Source of the DNA: Marchantia polymorpha subsp. ruderalis
Taxonomy: Eukaryota; Streptophyta; Marchantiopsida; Marchantiales; Marchantiaceae
Direction of reading: 5' to 3'
DNA length: 64,000 nucleotides
Assembly: GCA_037833965.1 (NCBI GenBank)
Contig: AP031356.1
Span: 4,610,501 to 4,674,500 of the forward strand
The notes beneath the pieces are model-generated. The model was given only the letters and a program-made list of their open reading frames with translations. It searched no databases and was not told the DNA's origin. This document shows, one piece after another, positions 37,321-50,500 of this stretch (position 1 is its first letter; each line of letters opens with the position of its first letter). The position numbers and the translations under genes were made by a program.

Positions 37321-37452
37321 GACACCTCGAGCTGCGGTAAGCCTGTCGAATTTACTGAACGACCTCAAAGCATTGTCCTGCTCATAGGTTAGCAATCTGC
37401 TTTCAGTATGAACGATGTCTCGTTTTTTATGTGCGTCGTGAGCTTTTGTAGT

Positions 37453-37490
37453 TTGAATGTCACGAGTCTCAGGAGACTCGTGGCATTCAA
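37453..37490. repeat. 18-base inverted repeat with a 2-base spacer
   Basis: TTGAATGTCACGAGTCTC pairs with 37,473-37,490 with a single mismatch. Confidence 0.92.
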
Positions 37491-37760
37491 GCACAATGTC
37501 ATGCACGTGGAACGATAAACTTCAGTGCAAAATCCTGCTGGCTATACTGAAACATGTGATTAGCTACAGATAGATAATTCGCATGATAACCTCAGCCTTA
37601 TCAAGACCTGCTTTCTATACTGAATTACGAAATGTGCTGAAGATAAATAATGCCATGTAACCTCAGGTGCCTCAACTCCCTCCAGTGTGCTGTAAGTCGA
37701 TGTTTTGAGACGAATAAAGTCACCGTATGTACTTGAATATGAACTAAATCTTCGACATGG

Positions 37761-37886
37761 GTATCATTGAATAGAAAGAAGTATGTATCATCCAGCCAAA
37801 ACACCTGAGAGCTGGTGCAGTAATCCTACACTAGTTATCAGGTGTTTTGACTGGATGGTTCGTACTCCCGTCTGTTCATACTTGAT
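37761..37886. repeat. Long imperfect foldback, possible hairpin RNA precursor
   Basis: The left arm (37,761-37,816) and right arm (37,830-37,886) are inverted complements over about 56 bases around a 13-base loop. The core CAAAACACCTGA is perfectly paired, and identity falls outward. Many of the differences are transitions, some of which would be G:U pairs in RNA. No coding sequence overlaps. The size and shape suit a plant microRNA-type hairpin or a small foldback transposon; sequence alone does not separate these. Confidence 0.6.
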
Positions 37887-37899
37887 GTTGGTGTAGTCA

Positions 37900-40800
37900 T
37901 CCTACCTGAGAATCTCGATCCTACTTTTCTAGCTCCTCAACGTACTGAAATTGCTGCCTTAATGAACTCGTTACCATTCTGGAAGCCAAAAGCACCATGA
38001 TCCATGATCATCATCCGGATATGGAAAACGATCGGAGCTAGCTAGGAGAGGCTGAAAAACACCGAGGACTAGTTTTGGATGTGGAATTTTGCCAGTATTG
38101 CGTGAATAAGCAGTAACATTCTGTGGAAAAACTTTTGCTCATAATCAGAACATGCTCACCGACCGGACAAGCAAAATGACGAAACTTGCCTGCCACATCA
38201 TCACGGTCACCAGCGAGAAGCAGCAGAGAGCCTTGAAAATGAGCCGCTTGTGGACACGCTTTGAAAGAGTCGAATGTCAGGAGAGTCTCAACTTCACATA
38301 TAATACTCAGTTCATAAGCCCTACTAGCTCTTCACTAGTGATCAAGATCGCTTTCAAATCCTGATGGTTGAACTTTAACGTGCTCTTTCAGGGAATTGGG
38401 TGCACCCCTTCTGCGCAAAAGACTTACACTGCTTTTTATACACGTTATACATCTTGCTATACACCACTGCATGTTATTCAACTTGTGACATATGCCGCAT
38501 ACATCGAAATGACATTGTTATCCAGCCTTCCTTCTCCAACACAAGTGATGGAAGTATCGTATCTGGTCACCTCCCGTAGAAGCATGATTGTATCGAAGCG
38601 CATGATTTCATAAAGGTTACAATACCATCCGCTTATATGGAAGCTTCTCTAACAAAGTTTATTTTTTACTGAATTTTAAGGAACGGTCCAGTGAAGATTT
38701 CTTGCTCTTGCGTCAAACCTTTTTGTCTGGACCAGTCAAATTAATGCATGCCCGATCCGTGCTGTAAACACGGGCTTCTTAAACGGCCTTCGAGCTCAGA
38801 TGGTCCGCACTATCTTAGTTTCTTAGGGTACTAGTTTCTATATCATCATTAGTCCTTCGCACGTCTTCTTCATCATCATTGAAATGAACATGGAATGTTC
38901 AGAAGAAAGAGAAAGTGATGGCTCTTAACTATGTAAAGATCAACTGGTGTACAACATGTAAGAGACTCGTCGTTTTATGGATCTTAAAGGACCATAAGGT
39001 TAAAACAAGCTGCCAGCTTCGGAATAAATATTGTAAAAGTTATGCATGCTTCTATATGCGTAGAATGACGAGCGCTTTTCGTGCTACATTCCAGTTGTAT
39101 CATAAAGATCTAACCCTGTGTTGCCCTTGCAAAAATATGGGGATGAGTTTACTGTGCTAGAAGAAACCATATGGCGCCACACATTCGGGAAAAAAAAGCC
39201 GGAAATCAGTGCAATCAGTGTTTATTAGGGGCCAGATCTCATGTTAGTTCAAGCAGCTCCCCCCATCCAAATACAAGTTTGCAAGCATGGCCGGAAGATG
39301 TCTGTGGGTTGAGGTACTGGCGACTTAAACGAGACATTGAAATTTTCTCTGACGCTCTCTGACCGGCAAGCAACAGCGATTGCAAGACCATGACCAATGT
39401 GCTCCACGATTGATTAATGGCCACAACTCAGTACTACGCTGTGCGTCTTGTGGTGGGATGAATATATGACATCTGTTTAAATTACAAAACTTCAGCCATT
39501 GAACTTTTTTAACCACTGCTCACTTAATAGTTTATGTGGGAACACTGGAAGAAGGAGGACACAAAGCTGGTGTCCAGTACAGTGAAATATGCTCTGGACA
39601 CTGGACTGGAAACAAAGTGGCTTTGCACCGCCACCACACGGCCAAACCTCTGAGGACTTTCTGTGATACTGATTCGACTGCTGCAGGTCCTCAGGTGGTA
39701 TTTCCAAGTAAGCTCGATGTCTTGATGAAGGAAGGCTTCTGCCGAGGAAATCAGGAGGTCGAACCGTGGATGGGAAACCATGTCCAGATAGTTCGCAAAT
39801 CACACTCATGTAAGGGTCCGATATAAGACCACCTGTGCAGGACTTTTGATCAGATCCAGACAGACAACCACGAAATTATTCCCTTGTTTTGTGATTGATC
39901 ACGTGGTTGGAATCTCATTGAGTTCCAGAACCCTACTCGAGCGATTTCGCTCATGGCCAGTGAATAGGCCAAAAGAATCCAGTGCAATGGAGCAACGCAT
40001 GGCGACTGTAGACCGTGCCGTCCGATTGCAACACATTAGTTTTTATATATCATTGCTGTGGACCTTGCTTGCGATACATGACTGTTTTGTACACATGGAA
40101 CGCCATAATTTAATACGAACCGGTGTACCAAGGGATGGCCTGAATTGCATACAGTGGCCGGAGGGATATAAATTGAATGACCTGCTAACAATGTGCATGG
40201 AGTACGAGTACCTCGACTGCACAGAATGCACCTCGCGTCTGGCATGAGCAAATGGTGACACTGCGATGATTAATGATGCTGGCAGAAGGCAGAACGTGCA
40301 GACCTATGCTACATCTGAAGCCTGAGTGTTGTGTTTCTAACCTGCTGTAGCTCAACTGATTAAGAAGTGCGCATGCCAAATACGCGCTCATGATGGAGCT
40401 ACTGTACCATGGAACTTATGCAGAAAAATTGACTCTAAAATCACCTCCGATGTTGCATCCATCTGAGCATTGAATGTCCTGAATATCAGACTCCAGATGG
40501 CCTCAGATAGCTGGTGCCTTGAGCACAAGAGCTCCGTTAGCGCTTTTGGGAGAGCAGAAAAAGATCAGTCGGTCCGGTCTGTACGTGAACAGAGGGTCCG
40601 GTGCTGTCTCAAATTCGTGATTCGTTCAGGTGCTGATTCGTTTTACGAGCCCGATATCCGATGGTGGGTTCGGTGATGACCTTGCGGAGAGAAACATCGA
40701 TCTCGACAATTGAAGGCCAAGTGGATAGTTTCACAATGCTCAGCACAGTGCCAAATGCATCGCTCGACTTTTAAGAACTCAGAACAAGGGAGGGATGGAT

Positions 40801-42387
40801 TGTGACTTGATTTTAAAGCGTAGAATGTAATGTTGGGCCCTGTATTGTCGGAGATCGAGAAAGGTATTCGAAGTCGACCACCTGAAAAGCGTCAGATATG
40901 GATGTTCAGAGGTCGCCTACCAGCAGACATCTGAGATATTTGATCAGATAACGGAGTAAGGCCCTGATAGAGGCAATATAATACGGTTCTGACGAGCACA
41001 CAGTGATCGATGCAGTGATTCATAATAATTTGGCCATGAAACAAAGGCTATTTTAAAGCAGCTCGAAGGCCGGAGATACAAATTTGATGACCGTACCAGC
41101 ACTAAGTAGTTTCACGCATAGATTCTGTTGTGTCTGCAGGCCACGTACTAACATCATTCAATAATTGTGGGCGTGAGCGTATGACAGCCAATGATGTTTG
41201 AACTTAGAGGGAGGGAGGGAGGGAGGCAAATGAGGAGAAGGGCTGAACTCACGGTAACACTCAGACAACATAGGACTGAAAAAATCTACCGTCTTGGAGA
41301 TCAATCATTTCGCAAGCTCCACAATATCTTATCCAAGATACAAGATTACGATTCGACCGGCCATGCACTCAGAGGATTTCTGAACGAAGAAACAGACTGA
41401 CAAATTTATGTCTTCCTCGCTCTTCAGTAAGTTGCAACCAGCGCATGTGAACTCTTGACCATGTCCTGAGAGCTCGAGGCTCTGTAAGACTTTGAGACAT
41501 GATAGCGGACAAATTTTGAAAAAGAAATGGCTCGAGAAAAAGCTAGAAAGCCAATTGAGTGTTTAACTGAGCTTGCAGCTCCATTCTATTAATTTCTTGG
41601 CTCGAACAGATACACTATTATAAAGTATCGAAAGAATAAATGCGAATCTACATGTGAGATCATTGTTCTCTATTTGACCTCCAGGATTTAAACGCACTCT
41701 ATAAGAGGAGTGGCCCCAGCTTTTCTAAATTGCAACCCAATTGCGCCAGGTTCAGCAGATTCGATACCGCTTCCTGCGCATGCCTTTTTATCTGGAACGT
41801 GAAATGTGCAGATGAACAATGCTCAACGTACTGAGAGGGACAATGTCACTTAGTACTAAATACGTTTTCTTCCAGTGGATGGCTAACTAGCCATGGATTG
41901 TTCCAAAAGCCGATGTAGCCATTCCAATAAAACTGTTCACAGGAATGCTTTCTCAGGAGTCCACAGCAGCTATCTTCAACAGAGTTGCTATTTGGGCCGA
42001 CGAAACAGCGTGAGCAGTAGAGCAATTTGAAGTTGGCTGCACACAAACCCCAACACACAACCACAACCGAAACAGTGTGTTAGCAATAAATAGAGTAAGT
42101 TGCAGCTATCTTATGCCAGCTCTAGAGTAAGTTTCACTTCTTTGGAAGTTAGTGAAACTTCTTTTCCGTAAGGGAAACTTACAGGAGTGAAACTTCCAAT
42201 GTGGCAGCTACACGCATTTGAGCTAGCTGTCTACGTTTCAGGAAAGACTGCAAGGGTTACTGACTCACTACTGTATGTGGAGTCCAACACCGTAAATATG
42301 CACCATCAAACTCTCTACCAGCTTTGGAACTTGGCCTCAGAGGAGGTCTCACAATTCCAAGTAACAGCAAGTAATGGGAGTAAATCA
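37900..42387. other. Intergenic DNA, no gene recognised
   Basis: The 133-codon plus frame at 39,846-40,247 (first good internal ATG at 39,987) contains a hydrophobic stretch that could be a membrane segment. It has no family match and is of chance-compatible length. A GGGA run lies at 41,211-41,227. At 42,129-42,200 several direct and inverted copies of GTGAAACTT/AAGTTTCAC lie close together, within the probable 3' region of the bHLH gene. Confidence 0.4.
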
Positions 42388-44706
42388 TCAAAGATAGAAG
42401 GTGAGTGCGACGCAGTGAAGGCAATTCAGGGTCCATATTACTTTCTGGACGAAACTTGGTGCATGTGGCTGTCGAAATTTCTAGAAGGCAAATCATGCAA
42501 GGTTCAAGCACAGTTGGAGTTAAAGTTCTCGTTTGAACCTTAATTACTATGACGCAGATCACGTAGTCATGCAGCTTCGTAACACTGCACCGGTGGAGAC
42601 TCAGCTGCAGCTGGTCGAGAGTTCTCATGACACTGCTCAAGTAGCTATATCTGCATTCACACTTGACAACTTGCACCTGTTCACCCGGTCTGTCTACTTG
42701 CACGTGAAGCTCCACAGAAATTGGACCGCGGCTTGGAAGAGGTTCGCTTTTAGGCGTTAGACCCAGCAATGGTGAATCTGAGAAGCCACCGCTTCCTTCG
42801 AATTCAGCCCGGCCGCTCTGAGTGCCACCTATGTTGAAAGAAGTGGTCGATGTCGTCCTCGTCATGGGCCCCAGGCGAAATCTACCCGAAGTCCTCGAGG
42901 CGTTAAGCACGGCCCGAGAACTAGAAAGGTTTCTACTACTGCTAGCAAAATCCACGTTACTACTGCTACCTAAGCATGACCATTTCTTATCTTGCGCCCC
43001 AGCTTCTGCTCTGCGCTTCGCCTCTTGCAGCTGACCTTGCAGCGCTTTCACCTTCTCCTGCAAGGCCCTCACGTAGTGTATGCCGTCGTGCACAATGGAG
43101 ACCCTGTCCCGCTGCAAACACCGACAAATTTGCAAAGGGAATCAACATTCCTGCACTGGACTTCATCCTGAGCCTTCCTCACTCACTCGCTCGCACTCGC
43201 ACGAGAGGTCAGATGTGGAAAGTTAGACTCGTGACGTCTATTTTAGTAGTGATGATCTAGGAACGAGATCATCACAACTTTTGGCTCGAGCATATTGCAT
43301 TTGGATATGACAATTCCAGCCAGCACCTAGAGAGTGCAAGGTCTGCTCAGACCATAATGCATTGTGCCGAGGTGCGGAGATTGGATTTGCACCTTGGCAC
43401 AATTGCAACTCATGATCTTCCGCTACGTACATCCATACATGCCGGAAATTATCTACGTGTCAGATGTCAGCTGCTCCGTACTCAAGCACGGCGGATGAGA
43501 ACTGGATCATGAGACTGTCCTTATCATGAGCCTGAAATGGACCCTCAGCTGAACTGAGCTGAGCATTTAAAAAGAAGAACAAATGGACGACGCCTTGGGA
43601 AAGGAACAAACTTTGGAAGCAGGCGGGAGAAGAGTTTCCAGTGTGGCAATTTTAGCACTCATGTCGTCCCGTCGTTGGCGTTCTCTCTGGACATGCTCTA
43701 AATGTCCAGACAACATGTCGGGAACTCGGGAACCGTTCAGCTGTCGCTTGCCGAGAGTGAAGTCCGTCGGTGTCTTTGCCACTCGTAGAGCTTGATGATA
43801 ATTGGCGGCCAAGGACTGCGAGCTCATTCCTAGAGACATTTGCTGTTCAATTCTCGAGGTCGATGCTGCAGCTCTAAAATCTCCTCGCCCTCGTCCCCTA
43901 GCTTGGAATCTTCTGAGATCAGCTGTCGGAGGCCTGAAGGAATTCCTAAACGGTGCTGTTGCTTTATTGTTCTGGCCCAGAGAGTCTGCCATCGCAAGTG
44001 GTGCCCCGGACATGCTGCCTGGGAGTGTCCCTGAGGCTGCTGAGAGCCTTGTCGAATGTGGGCTAAATTTTTGAAAGCTAAACGAATCCGCAGAACTGTC
44101 GCATGAAGTGTTGGAGGAGGCCAAGTGATAGGTAAGAGGTTTTGTTGTGTCTTGCGTGTTCCCGGGTACAACAACCAGCACATCACTGCTGTTGCAAGGG
44201 CCGTTTGGATCTGGAGCTGCTTGCCATCTTCCACCATGATAACCGCCATAGAGCTCGTCTAACTGCGCTGGGCTGCTGCTGCCGAGGTACTGCAAGTTCA
44301 GGCTGTGAGGCATCGACGGTTCATAAGCAGGAGCCTCGCGTGACGAGAACATCTCATTCACCACAACATTTTCGTGCTCGTTCACGTTGAAATGATCAAA
44401 TGTGGCGCATGGTGCTGAGGCATGCGCAGACGACGACGATGACAGCGACAGCGCTGAATCTGGCCATGAGCGGAAACCGGAGTGGTCGGAACTATCCCCG
44501 TCCATGGGCATGTTGTCCTGGACCCTCCATTTAACATCCTGATAGCTCTCGTCTTCGGCTGCTGGTGCTCGGACGCCGAATTTCTGCTGGGGCAAAACGA
44601 ACTGAGCACCACTTCCAAATGGTTTGAATGCTCCTGACGAGAACTCGGACATAATTCGGGACCTGTACTCTAGCGCGTCTTGGGCAACGAAGACAACCGA
44701 TGACAT
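42388..44706 (-). CDS. bHLH transcription factor with C-terminal ACT-like domain, three exons
   Basis: My model has exon 1 at 44,706-43,612, exon 2 at 43,111-42,539 and exon 3 at 42,480-42,388 (586 residues). Intron 1 (500 bases, GTTTGT...TTTGCAG, phase 0) splits the bHLH domain: exon 1 ends HVQRERQRRDDM...LLPPASK and exon 2 resumes RDRVSIVHDGIHYVRALQEK. Joined, these give a complete plant bHLH domain at about residues 340-397. It has the H-E-R residues of E-box/G-box binders and a long helix 2 that continues as a leucine-zipper-like coiled coil. The N-terminal 335 residues are Ser/Pro/Gly-rich with an RGRGRG patch. An ACT-like dimerisation fold (VQVVKCECRYSYLSSVM, then TLDQLQLSL) lies near residues 495-555. 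It resembles, from memory, Arabidopsis subfamily II (bHLH010/089/091, tapetum regulators), but the subfamily is not settled. The start is the first ATG of the open frame; a second in-frame ATG at 44,652 is an alternative. Intron 2 (58 bases) is inferred. Confidence 0.8.
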
Positions 44707-47500
44707 GATGACCACCGCCTTGCACCAACATAAGTCATCCGCTAAAGAAGCTGAGGGCCGTTTCCTCCAATTGAAGCCCCAGTGGTCTAGATCAGATCAC
44801 TGCACACGCCAGGCCCACCAAACAACCGACGAAAACCAGTTAGTGTGAATTCATCTGCTTCACGACTGCTCGATACACAGCTGCAAAGGACAATCTCAGC
44901 TCCAAACACATTCGGCTTAACGAAGAATTATAGTTTCCTCCTATTGATCCTATGCTTGGCATGTTGATTTGAGCTGTAAATTTACATTTCCCAAGCTCGC
45001 ATTCGCCTGAGTGTACAGGATTGGACATAACAATTTGGTCTCTATGGATATGGACCGGGAAGGTGAATTTCAATGCAACTCTAATTTCGAGTACCAAAAG
45101 TGTATGCTTGACGAGCATTTCTTGAACATCATCTGCTGTGAATCAACAAGCTCGAGACGTCTATGCATGTGTTTAGATCAGTGCGTCCCTCCCTCCTTCC
45201 CTCTGGAAGCCTAGTCTAACCTGCTGCACCTGGCGGAGATACTCCTTTGAACGATGACAGCTCAACAGAGATATTAGAGGTATGGATATCTACCCGGACC
45301 GCGAAAGGTTCAGACTACCATGACACTATCAACAAGCCGAAGAACTCCAATGGCCAGATCTTCGAGGTGATTGCAAGATCTTACAATTGGACGTATATGT
45401 TCCTCGAATTTCAGCACTGCGTGACCCAGATCGGACTCAGTCACGACACGAAGATATCTACGCCGGAGAGAGAGATGAAGAGAGAGAGAGCGTAGTCTTG
45501 TGGTTTGTGAGGAACACCAGATCGAGATGAAGTAAGAAAGCTTAAATGAGAGGGAACGAGACGCGTCGCGTTGACGGAGAAGGCGCAACTGTGTATTTTA
45601 GTTCTAGTGCACTGGAACTAAAAAGCCGGATAGAAAGGCAGATGAAGCTCTTCTCGCAAGACTAGATGCCCGGTTCCAAAAACCCTGGGCCTGCGTGGGA
45701 AGCTTTCTAGCAATTTCTCCACCACACTAGTTGCGCACGCCGTGACACCACCGGTGCAAATACAGCCTCGATAGGTTTCACGGGGAGTAGACATAGCGCC
45801 CTTCTATGATTGCACGTCACACAAACTAGTACGTTTCGGGATGAAATCAGAATGGTCGCCCCCCCGTAAAAAGGGAAAGGATAGTGAAAGAAAGTGAGAG
45901 GGGAGACAGCCAAGTATGGAACGAAGTACACCTCCAATTTCGAGATTCCATGAACCTGCTGCTTCTGAGACCGGCTGACTGCTCTATCGAACTGCAGTAA
46001 CATGTGTAGAAAAGCGCGTCCTAGCAGAGAGAGAAGCAGTCTTTAGCTGCTGTCACGCTTTCCCATCGACACAGAGAGGGAGAGAGGGAGAGAGAGAGAG
46101 GAGACGAGAGGCGGGGTGGAGAAAATATTTCACCCCGGCGCAGTGAGAGTGAGTCTCAGAGGCTCACGCGTGACAACTACGTAGCGGAGGAATTCCGATT
46201 TACTGAAAATTATTGTTGCTCGCAATCTCGGTCCTCGAGACTCGTGCGCACAGGAAGTGATGTCAAATGTAAGGTCGAGTTGACGACTAATGCTAGTTTT
46301 AGCTCGAGCTCTGACAGGAAAGTAGATGCGCCCTAGAGCTGCAGAATGATCAGACAGGCCCGAAGCTTAGACGAGGCGAGTGTATTCAATTGTTGTCCAG
46401 ATATGAAGCTAGCACCCCTTGGCTTTACTGAAAGTAGCCATTCGATGCGTACTAGGCAGCTAATCCGTAGGCGAGGGCCTACAAAGTCCCAGCCTGACGT
46501 ACTATGCATGGTGCTAACCATGACGATTGATAATTTAATGAACATGCGCGAGTGCAGGAACTCATCTGATTGCGTCTGTCTGGTGTGCACTGAGAAAAGA
46601 GATCGTACAGGATACTTAGAGCGCAGAACAATGCGAGACCCGACGGACAATTCCGCCTTTGCTCCCGGCTTACGGCAGTAATCAGCAACCCAGGTCCAAA
46701 AAGAAGCGAACCGATGCATATGCTAAAGCTGATGGCGATTCCCCGCCCAGTCCTAGTAATATTCTTCCCGGACCCTTGAGAATTACAGCTGACAGATCCC
46801 GGCTTGCGCTAATTAGCCAACCCTCTCCCTGGCCTCTTCCCAGCCCCAAAACCTAGCTCACTCAGATCATGCTCGAATCAACTTGTCGATCATGTATGTG
46901 CATGGCCTGCGCGGTCAAATTTGGTGGCTTCTGGCTCGGCTGCTGCAGCAGCAGGAGCCACACCTCACAAGACGATACACACTTTCGATCTAATCGACTG
47001 TGTCTGTGTTCAATCCTTGCTTTGTCGCTCTGATTAGCTGCTGCATCTGAATGCTCGCCCGCTAAGGATGCGCTTTTGCTTACTAGTTGCGACTGCTGCA
47101 CCGCAAAGCCTGGCCTATAGCGTAGAGTTGAGATCTAAACCCGCCCTCCTCAGATCGGAGGCGAGAGCGAGAGGAGAGCTAGATGAGAGGGGAGGGGAGG
47201 GCCCAGTTCAGGCCAAGCCACCCAGCGCAGGGATAAATCCGTGAAAAGAAAATTCTTTTCCATCCGATTTTCTTAACAAGTTGGGGCCTGGCTGCACATG
47301 CCGCTCTTGGGTCATGTGACAATGCTCAACGTGATCGAGTGACTTCACAGTGCAGACCTTCTTTTCAGCTTGGCTTCATCGCCTTGGCGACGACTGCGTG
47401 CGTGATCTCGAAATGTCTCACTCGCTGAACTGCGCTCGGCATTTGACTCTCTCGTCCCTCCCCTCGTCCGCCGAGCCTCACTCATGATCCCTCACTCACT
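44707..47500 (-). promoter_or_regulatory. Upstream region of the bHLH gene
   Basis: No gene is recognised. Read on the minus strand, CT-rich tracts at 46,112-46,073 and 45,494-45,466 resemble the pyrimidine patches found in plant core promoters and 5' leaders, so the transcription start may lie near 46 kb. That is inference, and no TATA box is certain. The 28-base palindrome at 45,596-45,623 lies within this stretch. Confidence 0.3.
45596..45623. repeat. 28-base near-perfect palindrome
   Basis: TTTTAGTTCTAGTG is followed directly by CACTGGAACTAAAA, with one mismatch and no spacer. It lies about 0.9 kb upstream of the bHLH start codon. Confidence 0.92.
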
Positions 47501-50500
47501 CTCATATCCGCCGAATTCCACGTACCTCGCATCGATAACGATGACTTTCCCCACACCGGCCGGCTTCAGCTCAGCTAGCTACCCAAGGCAAGAGAAATTT
47601 TCTTCAAGCTGCAGCAGCAGCGCTGTAAGCATGCGCAGAAGCTAGCGCCTCTCTCACACTCCTCGATCCTCACCTGGAGTGACTCCATTATCCTCTTCCC
47701 GTATCATAATTTTATGCATAGCAGTATCTCAGTGACTGATACTCGAATTACTCGAATTACTGGGCAGCGCGAATCAATGTACCTCCCGGTCGTCGTCACA
47801 GTTGGGACCCTATACGACGCTAGCGCTCACGTTCCAGGGGCACTACGTTTGACCGCAAGTGAATGAAGTCCCCGATGCAGCAGCACACGAAACGAATCTT
47901 CGACAGAGGTCAGGCCCTTCTTCATGTTCTACTGGGGCCGCTACGACAATCTTCTACGACCACGACACCGAGAGTGACTGCAACCACTTGTACTTCTACC
48001 GCGGTAGATCGAAGACTCAGATTCCGCAAGTCCTGACGACGGTGTTGTCAAGACAGCGAGCGGCCGCCATATCTTTGCATCCTTGATTCGCTTCTCCAGC
48101 TGAAGCTACATCGGCAACGCCTAATCAGCAGCAGACGCAGGCGATGAGGCCCTACTCTCTCCCTACCCGGCGTGAACGGATCCCCATCCTGAGGAACATT
48201 TGTTGCACGAATTGAATCATCATATTCGTCGTCCGTGAGCCTCAACCTGAACCTGTGATGGCACGCCAGCTCCGCGAGCTGGCGTAAGTTGCTGTAACCC
48301 GAGCCCAGCCTATTCGTCGTGTGCCTAAACGCCTGCTCTACACCGTAGAACGGGAGCTCGTTCTCCTAGAGTCCTTGCTTGCTTGCTCGCTCCCTCGCTC
48401 CCTCGCTCCCTTGCTGTCTGCCTTGCTTGTTTGCTTCGTCTGAATATTCTCGGCCAGTAGCCTGGCAACCCAGCCATGCCCTTCGCATCTGTGGTCGGTG
48501 CACTTCTGCATTATATTGAAGATCTCGCAGTATAACTGCTTTTTTATATCGGGGCTCATATCAATTCCACATGTGCCTCGTATAGCTGCGTATATTCTCG
48601 AGCACCCGAGGCGACCATGGCAAGGGCTCGGCCTCCCTCCCAGTACAATGTTGACTGTAAAAAAAAGTCCTAGCTTGACAAAAAAATCATCTGCATGCAC
48701 CGGGGCTCGGCCTCGGGCTCGGCTTCACAGTCATCTTCGCTTCGTCACAGGAGACGGAATTCTGGCCGGGAGCAGGCGGGACTGTGAAACGATGAAATCC
48801 TTGGTGTGGTTATCCCATTCTGGGAAACTCCTCTCGTACTTACCGCCCGTTTGACGCCAGTCGCATCACTGCAGTGGCAGTGTATCTTCACTTTCCCGTA
48901 CCAGTGGGTTCCTATATCCACATCTCGACACTGCCCCATGGGTAACATTATTGCGGCACAGAAATAACCCAATTCTCGGAGGTTGGAAGGTTTCCGGGCG
49001 ACAACAATTTTCTATATGCTTCTATAATGTGCTCTTCCCATTGAAGCTTCACCAGCATAACGTCGGGGGAAGTTAAAGCGGAGGTGCAATTAAGGTTTGG
49101 CGAGCAGTAGGGCGAGCGGGGAAACTAGAGAGAGAATGACAACTATATTTGTCTTTGGACTCTACATAATTATGATGTTGGCCTCAGCCCCTCCGACACA
49201 AAGTCCTACCCAAGACCGGCGACCAGCAGCAGCAGCAGCAGCCAAGTGTGACGAATACTTTTGAATATTCTTTCTCTTGCTAGGCTACTTTTGTGACCAG
49301 TAGTTTTCCCGTAGGCTCAGAAGTTGGAACCTGCTGCACCCAATGACTCGCCGCCCCGTCGCTCGGATAACTTTAAATTGATTTGGTTCTTGGAGTACTC
49401 CCCACTCCTCACTATTCTGTTCAATTTAATATATTTAGATGTTTAATGTATACAGTAGTGATCACTAAATTAGATCGATAGTGGCGTTGTATCCCAACAG
49501 TGATCATCATAATTAGGAGAGATAAGTATGAATTTCCTTCCTGGCCATCGCTCACCTCCACCTCATGCACTTGTACAAGCATGGCGTCGTAGCCACTGGA
49601 TCTACATTACCCGTAGCCCTTTCACACGCTCGGTGAAACTTGAACTGCGAAGCACATATCTGTATTTATATCCATTACCAAGGCAAGTTTTGTACTCGTG
49701 TGGGTTAGGACGCCACTCCCACACGTCTCGAGCAGGTTTATCTGAACTGCTGTGACAGAGGCCCCAGAATTAAGTTTCGAGAGGAGCAACCTCGAGCTCG
49801 AGGACCTGTTTTGCATAATGAGACAAGGCTTAGTGGTTGCCAATGCGGAGGACCCATCCAGATTAGATTCCGTAAACATATTAGCATCACAAAGCTCAAT
49901 AACGAACGTTCATTTCTGAACATTACCATCACGCTTTGACGTCATAACTTTGAAGCGTTATTGCTCGCGTTTCATCGTGACAATCTGATTTATGACCTCA
50001 GACGAGCCTGAAGAGGCCGTCAGATTACGGTCGAGTCGATTGCAGGTAATGAAGGTCGAGGCCAATAAGCACATGACACTACACCGTAACTTTGATTTCA
50101 AAAAGGATTTCAAATCAACGTGGGAAGACTAGTTCTCGCTACATGGAAGTCAACTTTCGCTCGCAACAGTGGGTGGTCTTAGAGCTGTCTGCTTATTATT
50201 AATTATACTCCGATCACATGGTTTACTGTATAGATCAGGGTCAAACAGAGGTCAAGTTGTCCAAAAATAAGCCTCACGAGTATTGTCATCAAACCGCAAC
50301 AGTTTCGCCATCGAATGCGACGCCGCTGCAGTTTCAAATCCTTCGAAATGTCACCCGAATCTACGAGAAACTTTCTCCTGCAAAAGTCTCGCTACCCTCG
50401 TCCAAGGCTTACACTGGAAGTCAACTCCAGCATGCTACATGATTGACAAATGCACCCTTCCGTGATGTCAAACACATGTCAATTATTCCCAAATAGGTAA

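Noticed and set aside
39846-40247. 133-codon frame with a hydrophobic stretch
   Set aside because: No family resemblance and chance-compatible length; kept only as a remark in the region entry.
42187-42543. 118-codon plus-strand frame
   Set aside because: Lies antisense to the end of the bHLH gene and has no motif.
43802-44390. Several plus- and minus-strand frames of 64-139 codons
   Set aside because: Shadows of bHLH exon 1 in other frames.
45470-45495. GAAGAGAGAGAGCG resembling the miR529 family
   Set aside because: Falls in a simple GA tract and has no foldback partner.
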